In this document: positions 22,085 through 33,873 of the stretch, one piece after another
How the letters are laid out: every line of letters begins with the position of its first letter
How positions within the stretch are numbered: position 1 is the first letter of the stretch
Origin: Morchella semilibera
Lineage: Eukaryota; Ascomycota; Pezizomycetes; Pezizales; Morchellaceae
Direction: 5' to 3'
Length of the DNA: 64,000 bases
NCBI GenBank assembly: GCA_009192285.1
Contig: CM018603.1
Span: forward strand, 7,189,613 to 7,253,612
Made by a program: the position numbers and the translations under genes
Notes under the pieces: model-generated
Seen by the model: the letters and a program-made list of their open reading frames with translations, nothing else
What the model was told of the DNA's origin: nothing
The model's database searches: none

Positions 22085-23773
22085 TCACTTAGCCGCCACC
22101 AATCTTTCATTCTCAGCACATGTCCTACTCAATAAAACCATGAGATCCGCCTTCCCATGATGCATCGCCACAAACACCAGCGGCGAATGTCCCTCAATGT
22201 CCTCTACATTCGGATCCGCCCCATGCTGCCACAAAAACCTCGTGGCCCGGTTCTTTCCCCTCCGAACGGCCATATGCAGCGGCGTCTGCCCATTCATGTT
22301 CTTCGCCTCAATGTCCGCACCGCGGTCCAGCATCATCTGCACGAAGCTCACTCTTCCCGTCCACGCCGCCAGGTGCAGCGCGGTGAGCCCCGACTTATCA
22401 CAGATCATTACGTCCGCTCCATGGTCCAGCAGGAGTTTTGGCATCTCATCGTCCTCAGCGTTCAACGCCAATACTTTATGTAGTGCAGTAAGTCCATCCT
22501 TATCCTGAAAGTTCACATCCGCCCCACTCTCCAAAAGAATCGTCGCAACACCTTTACACTCCTTCATCACCACAGTCCGGTGCAGCGCTGGTAGGCCCTT
22601 GTTCCCCGTTGCATTCATATCGGCCCCGCGCTCAATCAACAATTTGACCACCTCCTCCTGCGAATGTATTGCCGCCAGCATCAACGACGTAGAGTTGTCC
22701 CCTTTGCATCTCCCATCCACCTCTGCTCCAAACTCCAACAGCAGTTTTACGATCTCTACCTCCCCCGACATGACCGCCAGCTCCATAGCCGTCCTACCGG
22801 TCCTTGTCTCACAATTCAAGTCCGCCCCTGCCTTCAACAACGCCCCCACAATAGCCACATGGCCCTGCGCGACACCAAGCAACACCGCATTGTGCCCATT
22901 CGCACCAACAATCCTCGTATCCGCTCCCAGAGCCAGCAACATCTCTACTGCTTGAACCCTCCCCGCCATCGACGCAAGAAGCAACGGCGTGTACCCATGG
23001 TTATCAAGCGCATTAACATCCCCTCCACGTCCCAATACTAACTTCAGCATATCCACATTTCCCTTCCATGCCGCCAGATGCGGTGCTGTTCGTCCATCTC
23101 TCGTCTGACTCCGAATATCAACGCCTGCATCAAGTAGCGCCGTGACAGTATCGACATGACCCTCTATTACAGCGCCATGCAACGCACTCTGTATATTTCG
23201 TGCCACCATCGCATATCCCGCAGGTTTCCTCCCCAAAAAGAGCGACAGAAGATCGGTACGTCCCTTCCATGCAGCCATCTGTAGCGGCGTAATACTGTCG
23301 TTATCCAGGCCGTCCATGTCGGCGCCTGCGTCTAGTAGGACCCGGAAGACTTCTGGCTCGCGGTCTAACACCAATGCTAGGTGCATCGGTGTGAGACCAC
23401 TACGGCCTTGGATGTTACAGTCCGTTCCGGTGTTGAGAAGAATCTTGATAACGTCCATGACGGGTCCCGAACCCCATTTGCAAGAGCGAATAGCATAGAA
23501 GAGGGCCGTGTCACCAACGGCAGAGCGCTCATCTATGGTAGCGTTGTTGGTAAGTCTAAGGATAAGTTTGACGAGGGGGAGATGGGATTTCCAGGCTGCC
23601 CATTGGAGAGGTGTGACTTCTGGATATACAGGCTGTATGGCGAGTTTATGGAGGTAGGGAGTGAGGAGTGAGTTGAGGTAGGTTGAGGTGAGAAGGAACT
23701 GAGAGAGAGGTTGGGGATCTAGATTGGTTCCTATGATGTATAAGATCTCTGCTGGTAATTCAAGTAAATTCAT
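22085..23773 (-). CDS. F-box-like ankyrin-repeat protein, 562 residues
   Basis: A single-exon gene on the minus strand. The start MNLLELPAEILYIIG and the segment LLTSTYLNSLLTPYLHKLA match the F-box-like region of the neighbouring gene. Residues about 54-550 contain some 15 near-regular ankyrin repeats, with consensus words such as TPLQMAAWKGR, LLDAGVDI, LLERGAD-type turns and TALHLAAWTGR. The array is more regular than in the neighbour, with a distorted repeat near FLGRKPAGYAM. Expected role: a substrate-binding subunit of an SCF-type ubiquitin ligase, by analogy with fungal F-box ankyrin proteins; the substrate is unknown. The purine-rich block at 23800-23910 lies just upstream of the start. 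The shared architecture suggests a common ancestor with the gene at 18545, but the repeat number and insertions differ, so any duplication is old. Confidence 0.88.
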   Translation of the reverse strand: MNLLELPAEILYIIGTNLDPQPLSQFLLTSTYLNSLLTPYLHKLAIQPVYPEVTPLQWAAWKSHLPLVKLILRLTNNATIDERSAVGDTALFYAIRSCKWGSGPVMDVIKILLNTGTDCNIQGRSGLTPMHLALVLDREPEVFRVLLDAGADMDGLDNDSITPLQMAAWKGRTDLLSLFLGRKPAGYAMVARNIQSALHGAVIEGHVDTVTALLDAGVDIRSQTRDGRTAPHLAAWKGNVDMLKLVLGRGGDVNALDNHGYTPLLLASMAGRVQAVEMLLALGADTRIVGANGHNAVLLGVAQGHVAIVGALLKAGADLNCETRTGRTAMELAVMSGEVEIVKLLLEFGAEVDGRCKGDNSTSLMLAAIHSQEEVVKLLIERGADMNATGNKGLPALHRTVVMKECKGVATILLESGADVNFQDKDGLTALHKVLALNAEDDEMPKLLLDHGADVMICDKSGLTALHLAAWTGRVSFVQMMLDRGADIEAKNMNGQTPLHMAVRRGKNRATRFLWQHGADPNVEDIEGHSPLVFVAMHHGKADLMVLLSRTCAENERLVAAK

Positions 23774-26152
23774 TTTGACCTTTGAAATGAATGATGTGGG
23801 TGGTGGTAGCGAGGGGAGAGGGGCGGAGGGGAGTGGGGGAGGGGGAGGGGGGGGGAGAGAGGGGGGGAGAGGGAGAGGGTGGGGATGGGGATGGAGTTGG
23901 GGGGGGGGGGTTATTACTGTAGATTTTAGAGATGTGGGTTATCAATTTAAAACCCGTGAGTGGTTACCCGGGGTGGGTTAGGGTTTATACCTTGATTAAT
24001 TAAGATTGGGGAAAGTATTGTTATAATTTGAGTTTTGAGTTAAGTTGACAGATTTTAAAATAGGAAATATTAATTGATTGGTCTACTTGAGTGAGTTGAG
24101 GTACCGACAATTATCTCGAATGCCGGTGACCCGAGTGATATTCCATGAACACCAAAATTATTGCAGCAGAAACTACTCTACATACATCTACAAGCAACGA
24201 ATTTCCTCCGCAAAATCAAACCTACATGTAGTCACTACATGTAATCACTAGATAGGGACGTAATAGATATGGAAAATGGATTTCGGGTCACAAAAGAGGC
24301 TTGGTGACGCTCCCGCGCCCCTTTCGACCATAGAATTGGCTTCCAATTAAAACGTTGAGCCAGGCTGTGTTACAATAAACACCATGGAGCATTTCACTTG
24401 TGATATACCATTGATAGAAATCTCCCAAAAGGTTCTTGTCTGGCTGCCAAGAGAGATTATACTAAGTAGAGAAATCTTAAAAGGTTACCTGAATATAAGG
24501 GTGCTAAAAAGGATCCGGGTCCCCTTAATCATCAATAGACTCAACATTCAAGACAGGGCTCTGGGTCTAGGAGTCGATCAGGGAGTCTCTATGGACATCA
24601 CGAACCTTGCTGCATCAGGATCAATAATAATTGGTTTCAATAGCATATCAAACAGTCAGGCTCGTCGAAAGTAAAGCGCATGAGGGATTTTGTCAGGGCC
24701 CGATCCTTTGAACCTCCCGCAGTTCACATCAGGATCTGGAGCCAATTTCATAATAAAACCTCTGTACATGCTACATGTAATACCTTAATCTACCTAAATC
24801 CGTTGTCCTAGATGACAATATCTCAGTGCATCGAGGCACACTGGGGCCGGTTCCAAGCGGCTCTGGCTCTATCAAAACAGGTAGTGACACCTGGAGCCGG
24901 CCGGAGGACAATGAATCCAAAGGTTGGTCTCGGTAGTAGTTTGTTTGTGGCAAATACGATTAACTATTCTATGTAGGGCTACGAGGCAGCGTTGTACTTT
25001 CGAAACTTTGCTAGATAGGAGGTGGAGGAAAAGTATGGCGTTGTGGAGGAGTTGGACTACTAGACACAACTCCTGTTATGTCTATACATGAAGTACATGT
25101 ATAGAGAAGTGAACACAATTAGGTGGAGTTTTGCCAAGAGGCAACGTCGTAACACTTTAGCTAGGGGGTAGATAAAAGAGGCGAGGAGAAGAGGGAAGAG
25201 GGCAATGGAAAAAGCAGGCGTCTCCACTCACTTTCTTCTACACATCTCAACACAGAGCTATATACCTCAACCGATCATAAAACTGTTGTTATCAACAGCC
25301 ATCATATAAATTCAGTCCTTATAATTATGGCCCAGACCATTCAATCATCATCCTATTACCATCATATCCGAGATGGGTGGATAAGGATTATGCCGAGCCT
25401 CAAAGCGTCTCCGTTCACATAAGTATTTCTCTTGGTCAAAAATTATGACTTGAACTTCCATCTGATGTCTTCATCTGTATTCAGAACTTGTGGCTATCGG
25501 TGGCTCACCACACAAAACTATGGGAGTAACGGAAACCGTCAACCGGTGGTGCTATATTGACCTACTTATCACCAATTCTCGTTAAAGGCCCTGTTTATCA
25601 CCACACCGGCAAGTCGTGGAAACCGGGAACAGACGAAGACATATGTAAGGGAACTTTTGTGTATCTCATCCCTTCTTGGCCCTTCAGATAATGGTTCTCA
25701 ACACTAAGACCCTATTTTTAATCCTCACGATAGACAAATATTCTAGCATTCCTCCCGTCAACATCGTGACTATCTGAACCCAGCACAAAACAGCATAAGC
25801 TACTGGACAGCAGCCAAACCTCGATTTCACTGTTCGCTGACAGCAGCTGAAGAAGTCGGCATTACAATGGCTAGAATTAGGTGGTAGATAGTTGGTACTC
25901 GCTCGGTGCTCGTCTTCTGTCAGTATATTATAACATTTTGCGGGAGGGTCGAATGGGCTTTGGTGAGTAATTATTTTCCGGCAGTTTTACTCGTGAGTGG
26001 GATGCAGAGTACTGATATTGAGTTTCAGTTAGCAAGTAGCGGCGTCTGCCGAAAAAGAAAGAAGATTACTGGAGGACTTCCCGTAGGCTATAGAAGCTGT
26101 TCTATTCCTATTTTTTTTTCTATTCAATAGGATAGAAGCAACCAAGGACAAA

Positions 26153-26237
26153 AGTGGTTTCCCATAGGTAAAGAAAGATCTCTCTATTCTATTTAATCAC
26201 TAGTTCAATTTCTATCGCCTATGGGAAGCCCTCCACT
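26153..26237. repeat. Imperfect inverted repeat, hairpin or small MITE-like element
   Basis: The left arm AGTGG-TTTCCCATAGG (26153-26168) matches the reverse complement of the right arm CCTATGGGAAGCCCTCCACT (26218-26237) except for a four-base insertion and one change. About 50 nt of AT-rich DNA separate the arms. No flanking target-site duplication is obvious. Confidence 0.5.
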
Positions 26238-27019
26238 GGTACTTGTATTGACAAGCGGAACAGAATGTATTACAGATCCCAGCTCTCTCTAAGCAGATTG
26301 TCCCATGTTATATCCGATACTGACAGTTATCAGGGTAGCACGACAGCTAAACCCCCAGACGCGAGCTACCCCATAGTCACGTACCAGCTACATTGGAAAA
26401 ACCATCCACCTAGCGAGGTACATTCTGCTTTCGGTATAATACCTCAAGCTGGGATACGGGGGAGAGAGCTCTCTGTATATAGGTGGAAGGCGGGAAATAG
26501 TTGCTCGGAGGTGCAGTTTGCTTTGGCAGAGGATGCTAGACGATGCGGGAGGACGATGCGGGGGCATCTTAGTGGGCAGGAGCTTCTGTTTCTCTCTCTT
26601 ATTAGCTAGTGGTATGGTACTGATTGGGGTTGCGGACGAGGTTTCCTATCTTTTAGCTAAGGCGGCGTGCGGGAATGAGGTTAAAGGCGGAGATAGGCGG
26701 TGATGAGTCTACGGCGGCAGACGAGGATATTGGCGATGACGTATGCTTCAAAGCGGTCAAGATTGTACAGTCTCTCACAGTCACTTGACAGGGGACTCTG
26801 GGCCAATAGAAGTTAGAGTTGACTGGAGATCTCGCGGCTTGGCTATTTCTTGCCATACTTGGAATCCCTGTTCGTCAAATGGTAGTATTCGTGCTAAATA
26901 GTTTGATGATGGTTTATTGTAGAACGCCTGAGCGGCTATTAGTAAGCATGTTGGACGCTGCGGCTATTCAGCGCTTAGTTAGCTTGCACGTTGTGGGGCT
27001 AGTGATGGGAAGCCTGAAC

Positions 27020-27245
27020 GTAAGCGAGGTCTTGGCATTATTAGTCAGCATGGCGCTTGGCGCTTAGTGTCACGATTACGTGTTCCTAGTTAGCCCTCTC
27101 TTATTGGTTTTCTCATCAATAACCAATCAGGTTCACAGTTCATCAGTTCGGATCGTTCAGTTCGAGCACAGTGAACAGTGAATAATCTAAATCTCTATCT
27201 CTTCTACAAAACCCCTACTCACACGTGACCAGCCACAACGTGGTT
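27020..27245 (+). mobile_element. Decayed LTR-like copy A
   Basis: The core 27068-27231 begins TGTCACG and ends CGTGACCA, the near-inverted ends seen in many fungal Ty3/gypsy LTRs. Its left flank (GTAAGCGAGGTCTTGGC, then GGCGCTTGGCGCTTAG) and its right flank (AGCCACAACGTGG) recur in altered form around copy B. No gag or pol coding sequence is recognisable nearby. It may be a solo LTR inside an older tandem duplication. Confidence 0.4.
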
Positions 27246-27466
27246 TCCTTGGCAGTAGTGTTCCTTTCGTTGAAATTTCTCTCTATCATCAATACATAGA
27301 GTGGTCCACGTTTAGGGTCATTTGGTGCAATAGTGAATTTGTTCATCGTTCATCTATCTACCCAAAATTCTCCCTACACATACACAAGCCTACAGCGTGG
27401 AGTATAGGCGGGTTTAGTTCCTTTCCCATCATTCACTGTTGTGGGGTGCCAAACAGGATCTGGTTA

Positions 27467-27755
27467 GTAAGCGAAGTCTAGGCACGGATGAGTCATTTGT
27501 GGCGCTTGAGCGCTTAGGATCGTGGCAGCCGGCATTATGTAAGCGGCGTAGCGAGAGATTAGCGCGCTTGGCGGCTTGGCAGTAGTTTAGTCACGTGGTG
27601 TAGTTCTTACTAGTAGAAGCATAGGCGGGTTCAGTTTTTTTATCATCATCATATCAATATGATCAGTTTGGAGCATCAGGTGTCGTTGGTGCATCGAGCT
27701 AGCTATCTATCAAAACCCCTTACTTTACATGACAGCCGACAACGTGACTCCTCTT
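27467..27755 (+). mobile_element. Decayed LTR-like copy B
   Basis: This is related to copy A in the same order: GTAAGCGAAGTCTAGGC, then GGCGCTTGAGCGCTTAG, then AGTCACG at 27589, then CTATCAAAACCCC, then CATGACAGCCGACAACGTG. The copies differ by many substitutions and small insertions, so the duplication is old. Confidence 0.4.
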
Positions 27756-29203
27756 CATTCATGGGTTGATATTCATGTGGATAGAGGCCAAAGTGTGTGT
27801 TGGTGCTGATTGGGAAGTTGAGAATATTCCCTAGATATTGGTTGGTTACATACAATTAAGATTTCCTGTCTAAATACAGTGCCGAGATTGACACCAGGTC
27901 TTCAAACGCTAACTCCCACAGCATCATGTACCAGATACGGTACGGTGTAGATAGGTACATATATACCATCACCAAGAAAGATAAAAGGTATCCTATCGGT
28001 CCTGGTGTTTTACACTCGGGTCCTCTTGGACTATCGGATTAAGGTGCCCATAAAAGGCTATAATCATGCATCCGAAACCCAGTCGTGTTCGTGCAATGTC
28101 GCGACCTCATTCCGGCTACATCAATAAAATAGATAATTGTGGTCCCTCAAGATAAGCACTTGCACTTTACCCACCTTTTGTGTGGATGGGAAGCACAACC
28201 GTCGCGGCCCTTTGAATTCGATACCTAGCCCGAGTTTCAAAACCTCGAGCCTAGTTTGGAATAGATATTTCTCGGCTCTCCGCAGATCCAGGCTCGGCAA
28301 ACATGACTGGCGATCAATATCAATGCACTTTGCCCCCCGCCTACACCAAACTCCGAAACCTGGGGGGATTTTCCCCACGCACACTGTTATTACCCTCGGC
28401 TAACCCATGAGTCTTTGCCCCTAGGGGGATAGATATGGGGGGGGGGGGAAGGGACGAGTCTAAAGTAGAGACGATCAACGAACAACGGCGTGGCTTCGAT
28501 TAGGTCCTATCACCAATTAACTGTCGAGGGGCTTGAGAGGTGGAGAAGAGTCAAGCTTTTGAGCCCTTGAGGGCCAAGGGGGAACTTGGGTTGTGGGTTG
28601 TTGCCAAGATTTCTGTGAGGCTACTGCAGGGATTTCGGAATCACCGGCAGCAGACGAAGGGATCATCAACAATAACAGATGATGGTGATGGATGAAGAGA
28701 TGTGATTGATACAGTGTATATGATACGGTATGATTAGCCGGGAAACCCCACACCGTTATGGCCAAAGAGAGAGAGAGAAGAGAAATACCTACAAGTATCT
28801 TGGTGGGAGTGTATGAAGGAGGAGCTGTGAGAAAAACCCTGAGGTACATGTACTTTACTCGTACCACCTCTTGCAAGTTTGACAACCCTTAACCCAACCA
28901 CACGCACACGCACCCACACCCACACACAGTTACAGAATAGTAACCAAAAAAAGAATTCCCCGTCCGGACCGTTAGGCATGTAGTCTAAGCTTTCAAATCC
29001 CAATCCCAATATTCCCACCTACCTGTCTGTCACCCCCTCTCCATCTATCCCCATACCAACTATTGCCTTCCCCGATATTTCCCCGACGCATCCGTCTATC
29101 CATCCAAAGAACGAAAGAAGGAAAGGAAGAAAAAAAAAAAAAAAAGTGAGAGACAGAGAGAATCCTCGTAAATACAATCTACCACCCCCCCCCCTCCCCC
29201 AAA

Positions 29204-32200
29204 ATGAACCATGATCACGTCGACCGCGACAGCAACTCGCAGGACCGTGACGACCCCAACTTGAGGAAAGTGCAGTTCTCGCCGCCGCCCACGAGTGATG
29301 GAACCTCGAATGGGGGTGGTGGTGGTGGTGGTGGGAGCGCTGGAGGAGGAAGCAAGAGGAAACGGGTCTCTTTGGCGTGCAATGCGTGTAGGACGAGAAA
29401 GTCAAAGGTGTGTAATAGCTTGTGTGTGTGTGTCTGTCTGTGTGTGTGCGTGTGGTTTGTTCACCTTGAAATGGATTGAATTAAGGGGACTGATATGGTT
29501 CGTGTCTCTGCGTGTGTGGGTTACAGTGCGATGGGGTGAGACCAAAGTGCTCAATGTGTCGAGGTGAGAAGAGAATAATTATTTTGGAGCTCTGCTGAGG
29601 AGTATGACTGGAACTGACTCAGTGACGACGTAGATCTTGACTTCGATTGTGTCTACCAACAGTCTGCCTCTTCATCAAACACAATAGTCGGGAAAGAGTA
29701 GCTATCCCCAATTTTATTTTTTCCCCCAAATTTCATACTGACAATACTTTTAAACAGCTATATCGGCCGTCTCGAATCCCGTCTACTCGCTGTCGAAAAC
29801 CTCCTCGCCGCTCAAGCGTCACTTTCCCTCCGAAATAATCTTCCTCAGACCCCTACTGCTACGGACCATAATAACAGCCATAGTAACGATTATGAAACCA
29901 GTCACAGTCCAGAAGAGCTTCAGCAACCCCAGAAACGAATGAGGGTTGATCAGACGCCGGATACAGTTGGTGGGGAGACATTCGTGAACCTACGGCAGGG
30001 GCAATTGGAGGATGAGTCAAGCGCGCCGGACACGGTGCTGGATGGGATGGGAGCGCTGAATTTGGGCGATGAGGAGGACTATGGTTATTTTGGTACGTAT
30101 TATATTGTATTAAATGATTTTGGAACCCTGAAATATTGATCGCGGAGATGCTGATGCTGCTGCTGTGCTGCAGGTCCATCCTCAAATATTGCATTCATTG
30201 GACACGTTACCCGTGCACTCGCAACCTCCGTCTCTGTGACAGCTGCATTCCCCAAGGACTTCCGCCGAACCGAAAGTGCACTTGAACAATCTTCCTCGAC
30301 TGGCTCGACAAAGTTTCTGTCAGCGCACGCCTCCCCTGCCCCTCTCGACTCTGGCAGCGAGTTCGAGGCCCGTACCGGCAATGTAAACATTTACATGATA
30401 CCCCCGCGCAAACGGGTATTGCACTACATAACTCTCTACTTTCAGAATACAAACATACTGTTCCCGTACCTGCACCAACCAAGTTTTCTGGAAACGTATG
30501 AGGAGGCGCAGAAGGAGGGGTTCACAAAAGTACGGAGGACATGGCTTGCATTGTTAAACCTGGTGATGGCTATGGGGAGTAGGGCAAGCACGGAGCGTGA
30601 GGTGACCGCAGAGGAAAAGTATAAAGCCGCGGAGGTCTTCTATCAGCGTGGGTGGGGTCTTTGCGACGGACACTTTCTGCGGCTGGCGAGCTTAGATTCG
30701 GGTGAGTTGCAGCCAAGATATCCCCTCAGAGACAATTACTAATATGTATAATTCACATCAGTGCATCTCCTCCTCTTGATGTCTCACTACCTTCAATCCA
30801 CACGCAAACCGAATCAATGCTGGACCACACACGGTCTTGCCGTCCGCATTGCCCTTCAACTCGGCCTCCACTCCAACCAGGCCCTCCAACGTTTCCCCCC
30901 GCTCGAACGTGAGCTTCGCAAGCGCGCTTGGTATGGGTGTGTCCTCCTCGATCGCACACTTTGCATGACCTTTGGGCGCCCTTCCGCCATTACCGCCTAC
31001 GCCGAAAAGCTCGATCTCCCCCTTGATGTCGAAGATGACGTCTTCAAGCCCAATATGTCACCCATCCCGCCCTCCGGCCCCACCTCCACAACCTTCTTCA
31101 TCCTCAGCATCAAGCTATACTCCCTCCTCGGTAGCATCATCGATACCCTCTACGGGGGCAATCTCGGCGGGGGCGACCAACCTGAACCAACCTTTGCTGA
31201 CGTTGCACGCGTCGCCGAGATTGAAGAAAAGCTGTCTATCTGGCGGCAGCAGCTCCCTAGCGCGCTCACTATCGTCAGCGCCGCAGACATTCCTGTTGGC
31301 GGCGGCCCGCCGAGCAAGTTCTGGCGGCAGAGCATTATCCTGTCGCTGAGGTACTACAACACGAGAGCACTGCTGCATAGGCAGTTTGTGGTCAAGGGTC
31401 TGAGCGAGATTTGGGGTGGAGGCCCGAGCTGTAATCGGTTTGAGGGCGACTTTTTCTGGAATTTTGGATGGGCGAGTATCAAGGTGTGCGCCGAGAGTGC
31501 GATCGAGACGGTAGAGATTGTGCACAAGGTCAAGTACCGCAGTGACCTGTTGGGTTTTTGGTGGTTTACACTGTATTATAGTAGGTTCCCCTTCCTTCTT
31601 TTTCCCCGTAGCGAATGACAAGTGATGGCTAATTTTGAGGCAGCGTTCAATGCCTCGCTCGTTCTTGTATCGAAGGTGTTGATACTTTCGCAGGTTAGGC
31701 AGCTGGCAATGAGGACGGACTTTGTACCCGAGACGGCTTCGCTATTGAAGCATTTAGAGATGGCAATGGAGACGATTGAAGTACTCGCGGCCGGAAATCG
31801 AATTGCAAACCGTTGCCAGCTATTCTTGAAGAATTTAATGCAATATGTCGCGCCACTAGGTATATATATTCATCTCCATCTCTACAAACTTGCCCTAGGT
31901 GGGTGGGTCCGTTTTTATGGGTAGGCGGGATTGTAACATGTGAAGTTGTATGCACTCAAGAGGGGAGAACATCAGTTATACTCCCGCCTACCCAGAAAGC
32001 GAACCCAGCCAGCCATAGCTTCCCCAACTCAGACTAACAATCTAGTGACTTCCTCCCCACGCACACTCCAATCCAACCCCCTATCGATAACCTACAATCC
32101 CGCCGCCGCCGCAGCAGCAGCAGGCACTCACGTCCCCGGCGATCACACCTCCGCCACGACACCCACACCCACCTCGAGCACCACCATCTCGCATAGCCAG

Positions 32201-32446
32201 CCGGTGGACCCCAACGCCCCCGTCGGCGGGTACAATACCTCCCCGTTCCGGTCGCAGCTCGGCGAATTCATGCTAGAGAGCGACTTTACGTATCTGAACA
32301 GTATCCTCCCACCGCTGGGGATGGACATGCCGCTTGGAGACCACGAGTTTGGGGACAACGGGGATGTCAATACGCAGCAGAGCGGAGGGGCCGGGCAGGG
32401 TGGGCTAGGTGCGCATGGGGGATACGCCATGGGGTTTAGTGGATAG
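29204..32446 (+). CDS. Zn2Cys6 fungal transcription factor, 867 residues, eight exons
   Basis: Exons: 29204-29407, 29527-29563, 29634-29697, 29758-30092, 30174-30701, 30762-31580, 31644-31859, 32046-32446. All introns are GT-AG and the phases add up to 868 codons including TAG. The zinc cluster has Cys59, 62, 69, 76, 79 and 86 (spacing 2-6-6-2-6) and is assembled from the first three exons. A short coiled-coil linker follows (YIGRLESRLLAVENLLAA). The middle homology region lies around residues 260-600, with typical words VLHYITLYFQNTNILFPYLHQ, GLAVRIALQLGLH and YYTFNASLVL. The C-terminus is Ser, Thr and Gly rich, a possible activation domain. It should bind CGG-type DNA sites as a dimer and regulate genes in the nucleus; the target pathway is not visible. 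A Gly run (residues 37-44) comes from a GGT repeat. The divergent transporter gene is not adjacent enough to be an obvious target. Confidence 0.88.
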
Positions 32447-33873
32447 GCGTACGGGCCGTCTAACTCGGGGTGAGGAGGAGGGAGTGATAAAAAAGAGAAT
32501 TGGAGTTATGTTGTGTTTTGGAGGGACTTGCCTTTTTTTTTTTCTTTCTACTTTGGTGAGCTTTTTGTTTTGATTTTTACTAGTTTTGTTTTGTTTCTCC
32601 TTTCCCTGTTATGTGCTGGCTGCGGCTGGGTTAATCATTGGTGGTTTGGCGGTTGGGCTGGTACTTTGTATTGTGTAGTTGGTTCTATATATCCCAGTTT
32701 GCGTGTTGCACATGTATGTACATGTAAAAAGGCAGAGATGGCGGGGGTTATGTCTACACTTCTCTACTCGATTACATGCGCGTCCCGACTTGCTACGCAG
32801 CACCCCGTGAGCTATATATAGATGGGCGGTGCACTGTATGGACGGATCACAAGTAATCACTCGCCGCGCGGACCCGCCAAAGCCGAGTGATGGTCTGTGA
32901 CGGGTGCGCTCGGTGGTGGCTGTGGGGCTTGTTGGCTGTCAGTCAGTCAGCTATGGGTAAGTACATGTAAGGAGTAGCTACATGTAGCGGTGGCGGCGAC
33001 GGTGGCTTGCACATAAAGTACAGCCACTCCTCAAAAGTGTCTGCGACCCACACACACACACACAGGGCGGCCAGCGCTCAGTGTCCACAGAGTTGGATCC
33101 ACGAACTCGGGTGTATTGTATGGAAACTTGATAGCAGAGAGCATGAGCATCTAGTATTAGTTACTTATAGCCACGGGTTTTAAACGTTTCAGTGCACAGG
33201 TTGGTAGCTGACTTGAGCCCGACATGTCATGCATGTCATGGGTGGCTGTATGATGTATGTATGCAAGTCTACTACAGATACAGTTGCGCACTCCTGGCGC
33301 GTTACCCCGGGTGTCATAGTAGTCAATGTGGAGAAGTCTCCCCCTGTGCACAGTACTGTGGTGGAGTACATAATAAGTGCAAGTATGGTATACGGTAGAG
33401 GGGTGACGAGGCCCGTCGCTGGTGTACGTACGTACGTAGGGGGCCATCTGGACGTGCCTACTGACGACGGCACAGGGGGAGTGCACCAGCTACATGTACT
33501 TAAGTACATAGGTACATTGTGTAGTAACGTAGAGGGTTTGTATGTATGGCATAGAGCTGTTGCTATGCATGGGGGAAGAGTGCCAAGGCACATGTATGTA
33601 GGTATTTGAGGTTTCTCTTGGCGTGTGCATGTGGGACACTTGTGCAGCTTACACCTTCATCATCCCGTTACCCACTCTACTGTTGATGATGCACTCTTGT
33701 CGCACGGTGGACAGTACGAGCTTCCTCCCCGGCAGACTACCGACAAAATAAATATCCGAATTGCTAAATTGCACAAACATACACAACTCAAAATCAATCA
33801 CTGTTACTCAACACCTCAACACCTGTGGACCCCCCACCCAAACCCAAACTCCGTACCCTTACCCACAACTAAA
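32447..33873. other. Intergenic region between convergent regulator and transporter genes
   Basis: About 1.4 kb. It holds the 3' flanks of both genes, TACATGTA copies (for example 32719-32726), a CA run near 33050 and a short GTAC repeat near 33425. Overlapping frames of 90-134 codons occur on both strands at 33157-33609, but neither has a recognisable domain. Confidence 0.6.

Larger units (their letters stand above)
23774..29203. other. Gene-poor region with decayed repeats
   Basis: About 5.4 kb with no gene I can support. It begins with a G/A-rich tract (23800-23910) and contains paired TACATGTA sites (24223-24230, 24236-24243), an imperfect inverted repeat at 26153-26237, and a set of LTR-like duplicates at about 27020-27755. 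The right end (28440-29200) is the probable promoter and leader of the Zn2Cys6 gene, with a G-run at 28438, CA repeats near 28905 and an A-run at 29130. A frame of 96 codons at 24384 with good start context has no recognised family. Confidence 0.55.

Noticed and set aside
24384-24674. Frame of 96 codons with good start context
   Set aside because: There is no recognisable domain, and the surrounding region is decayed. Kept only as a remark in the region entry.
33157-33609. Overlapping frames of 109-134 codons on both strands
   Set aside because: They are mutual antisense frames in repeat-rich DNA (GTAC and TACATGTA words) and neither looks like a folded protein.
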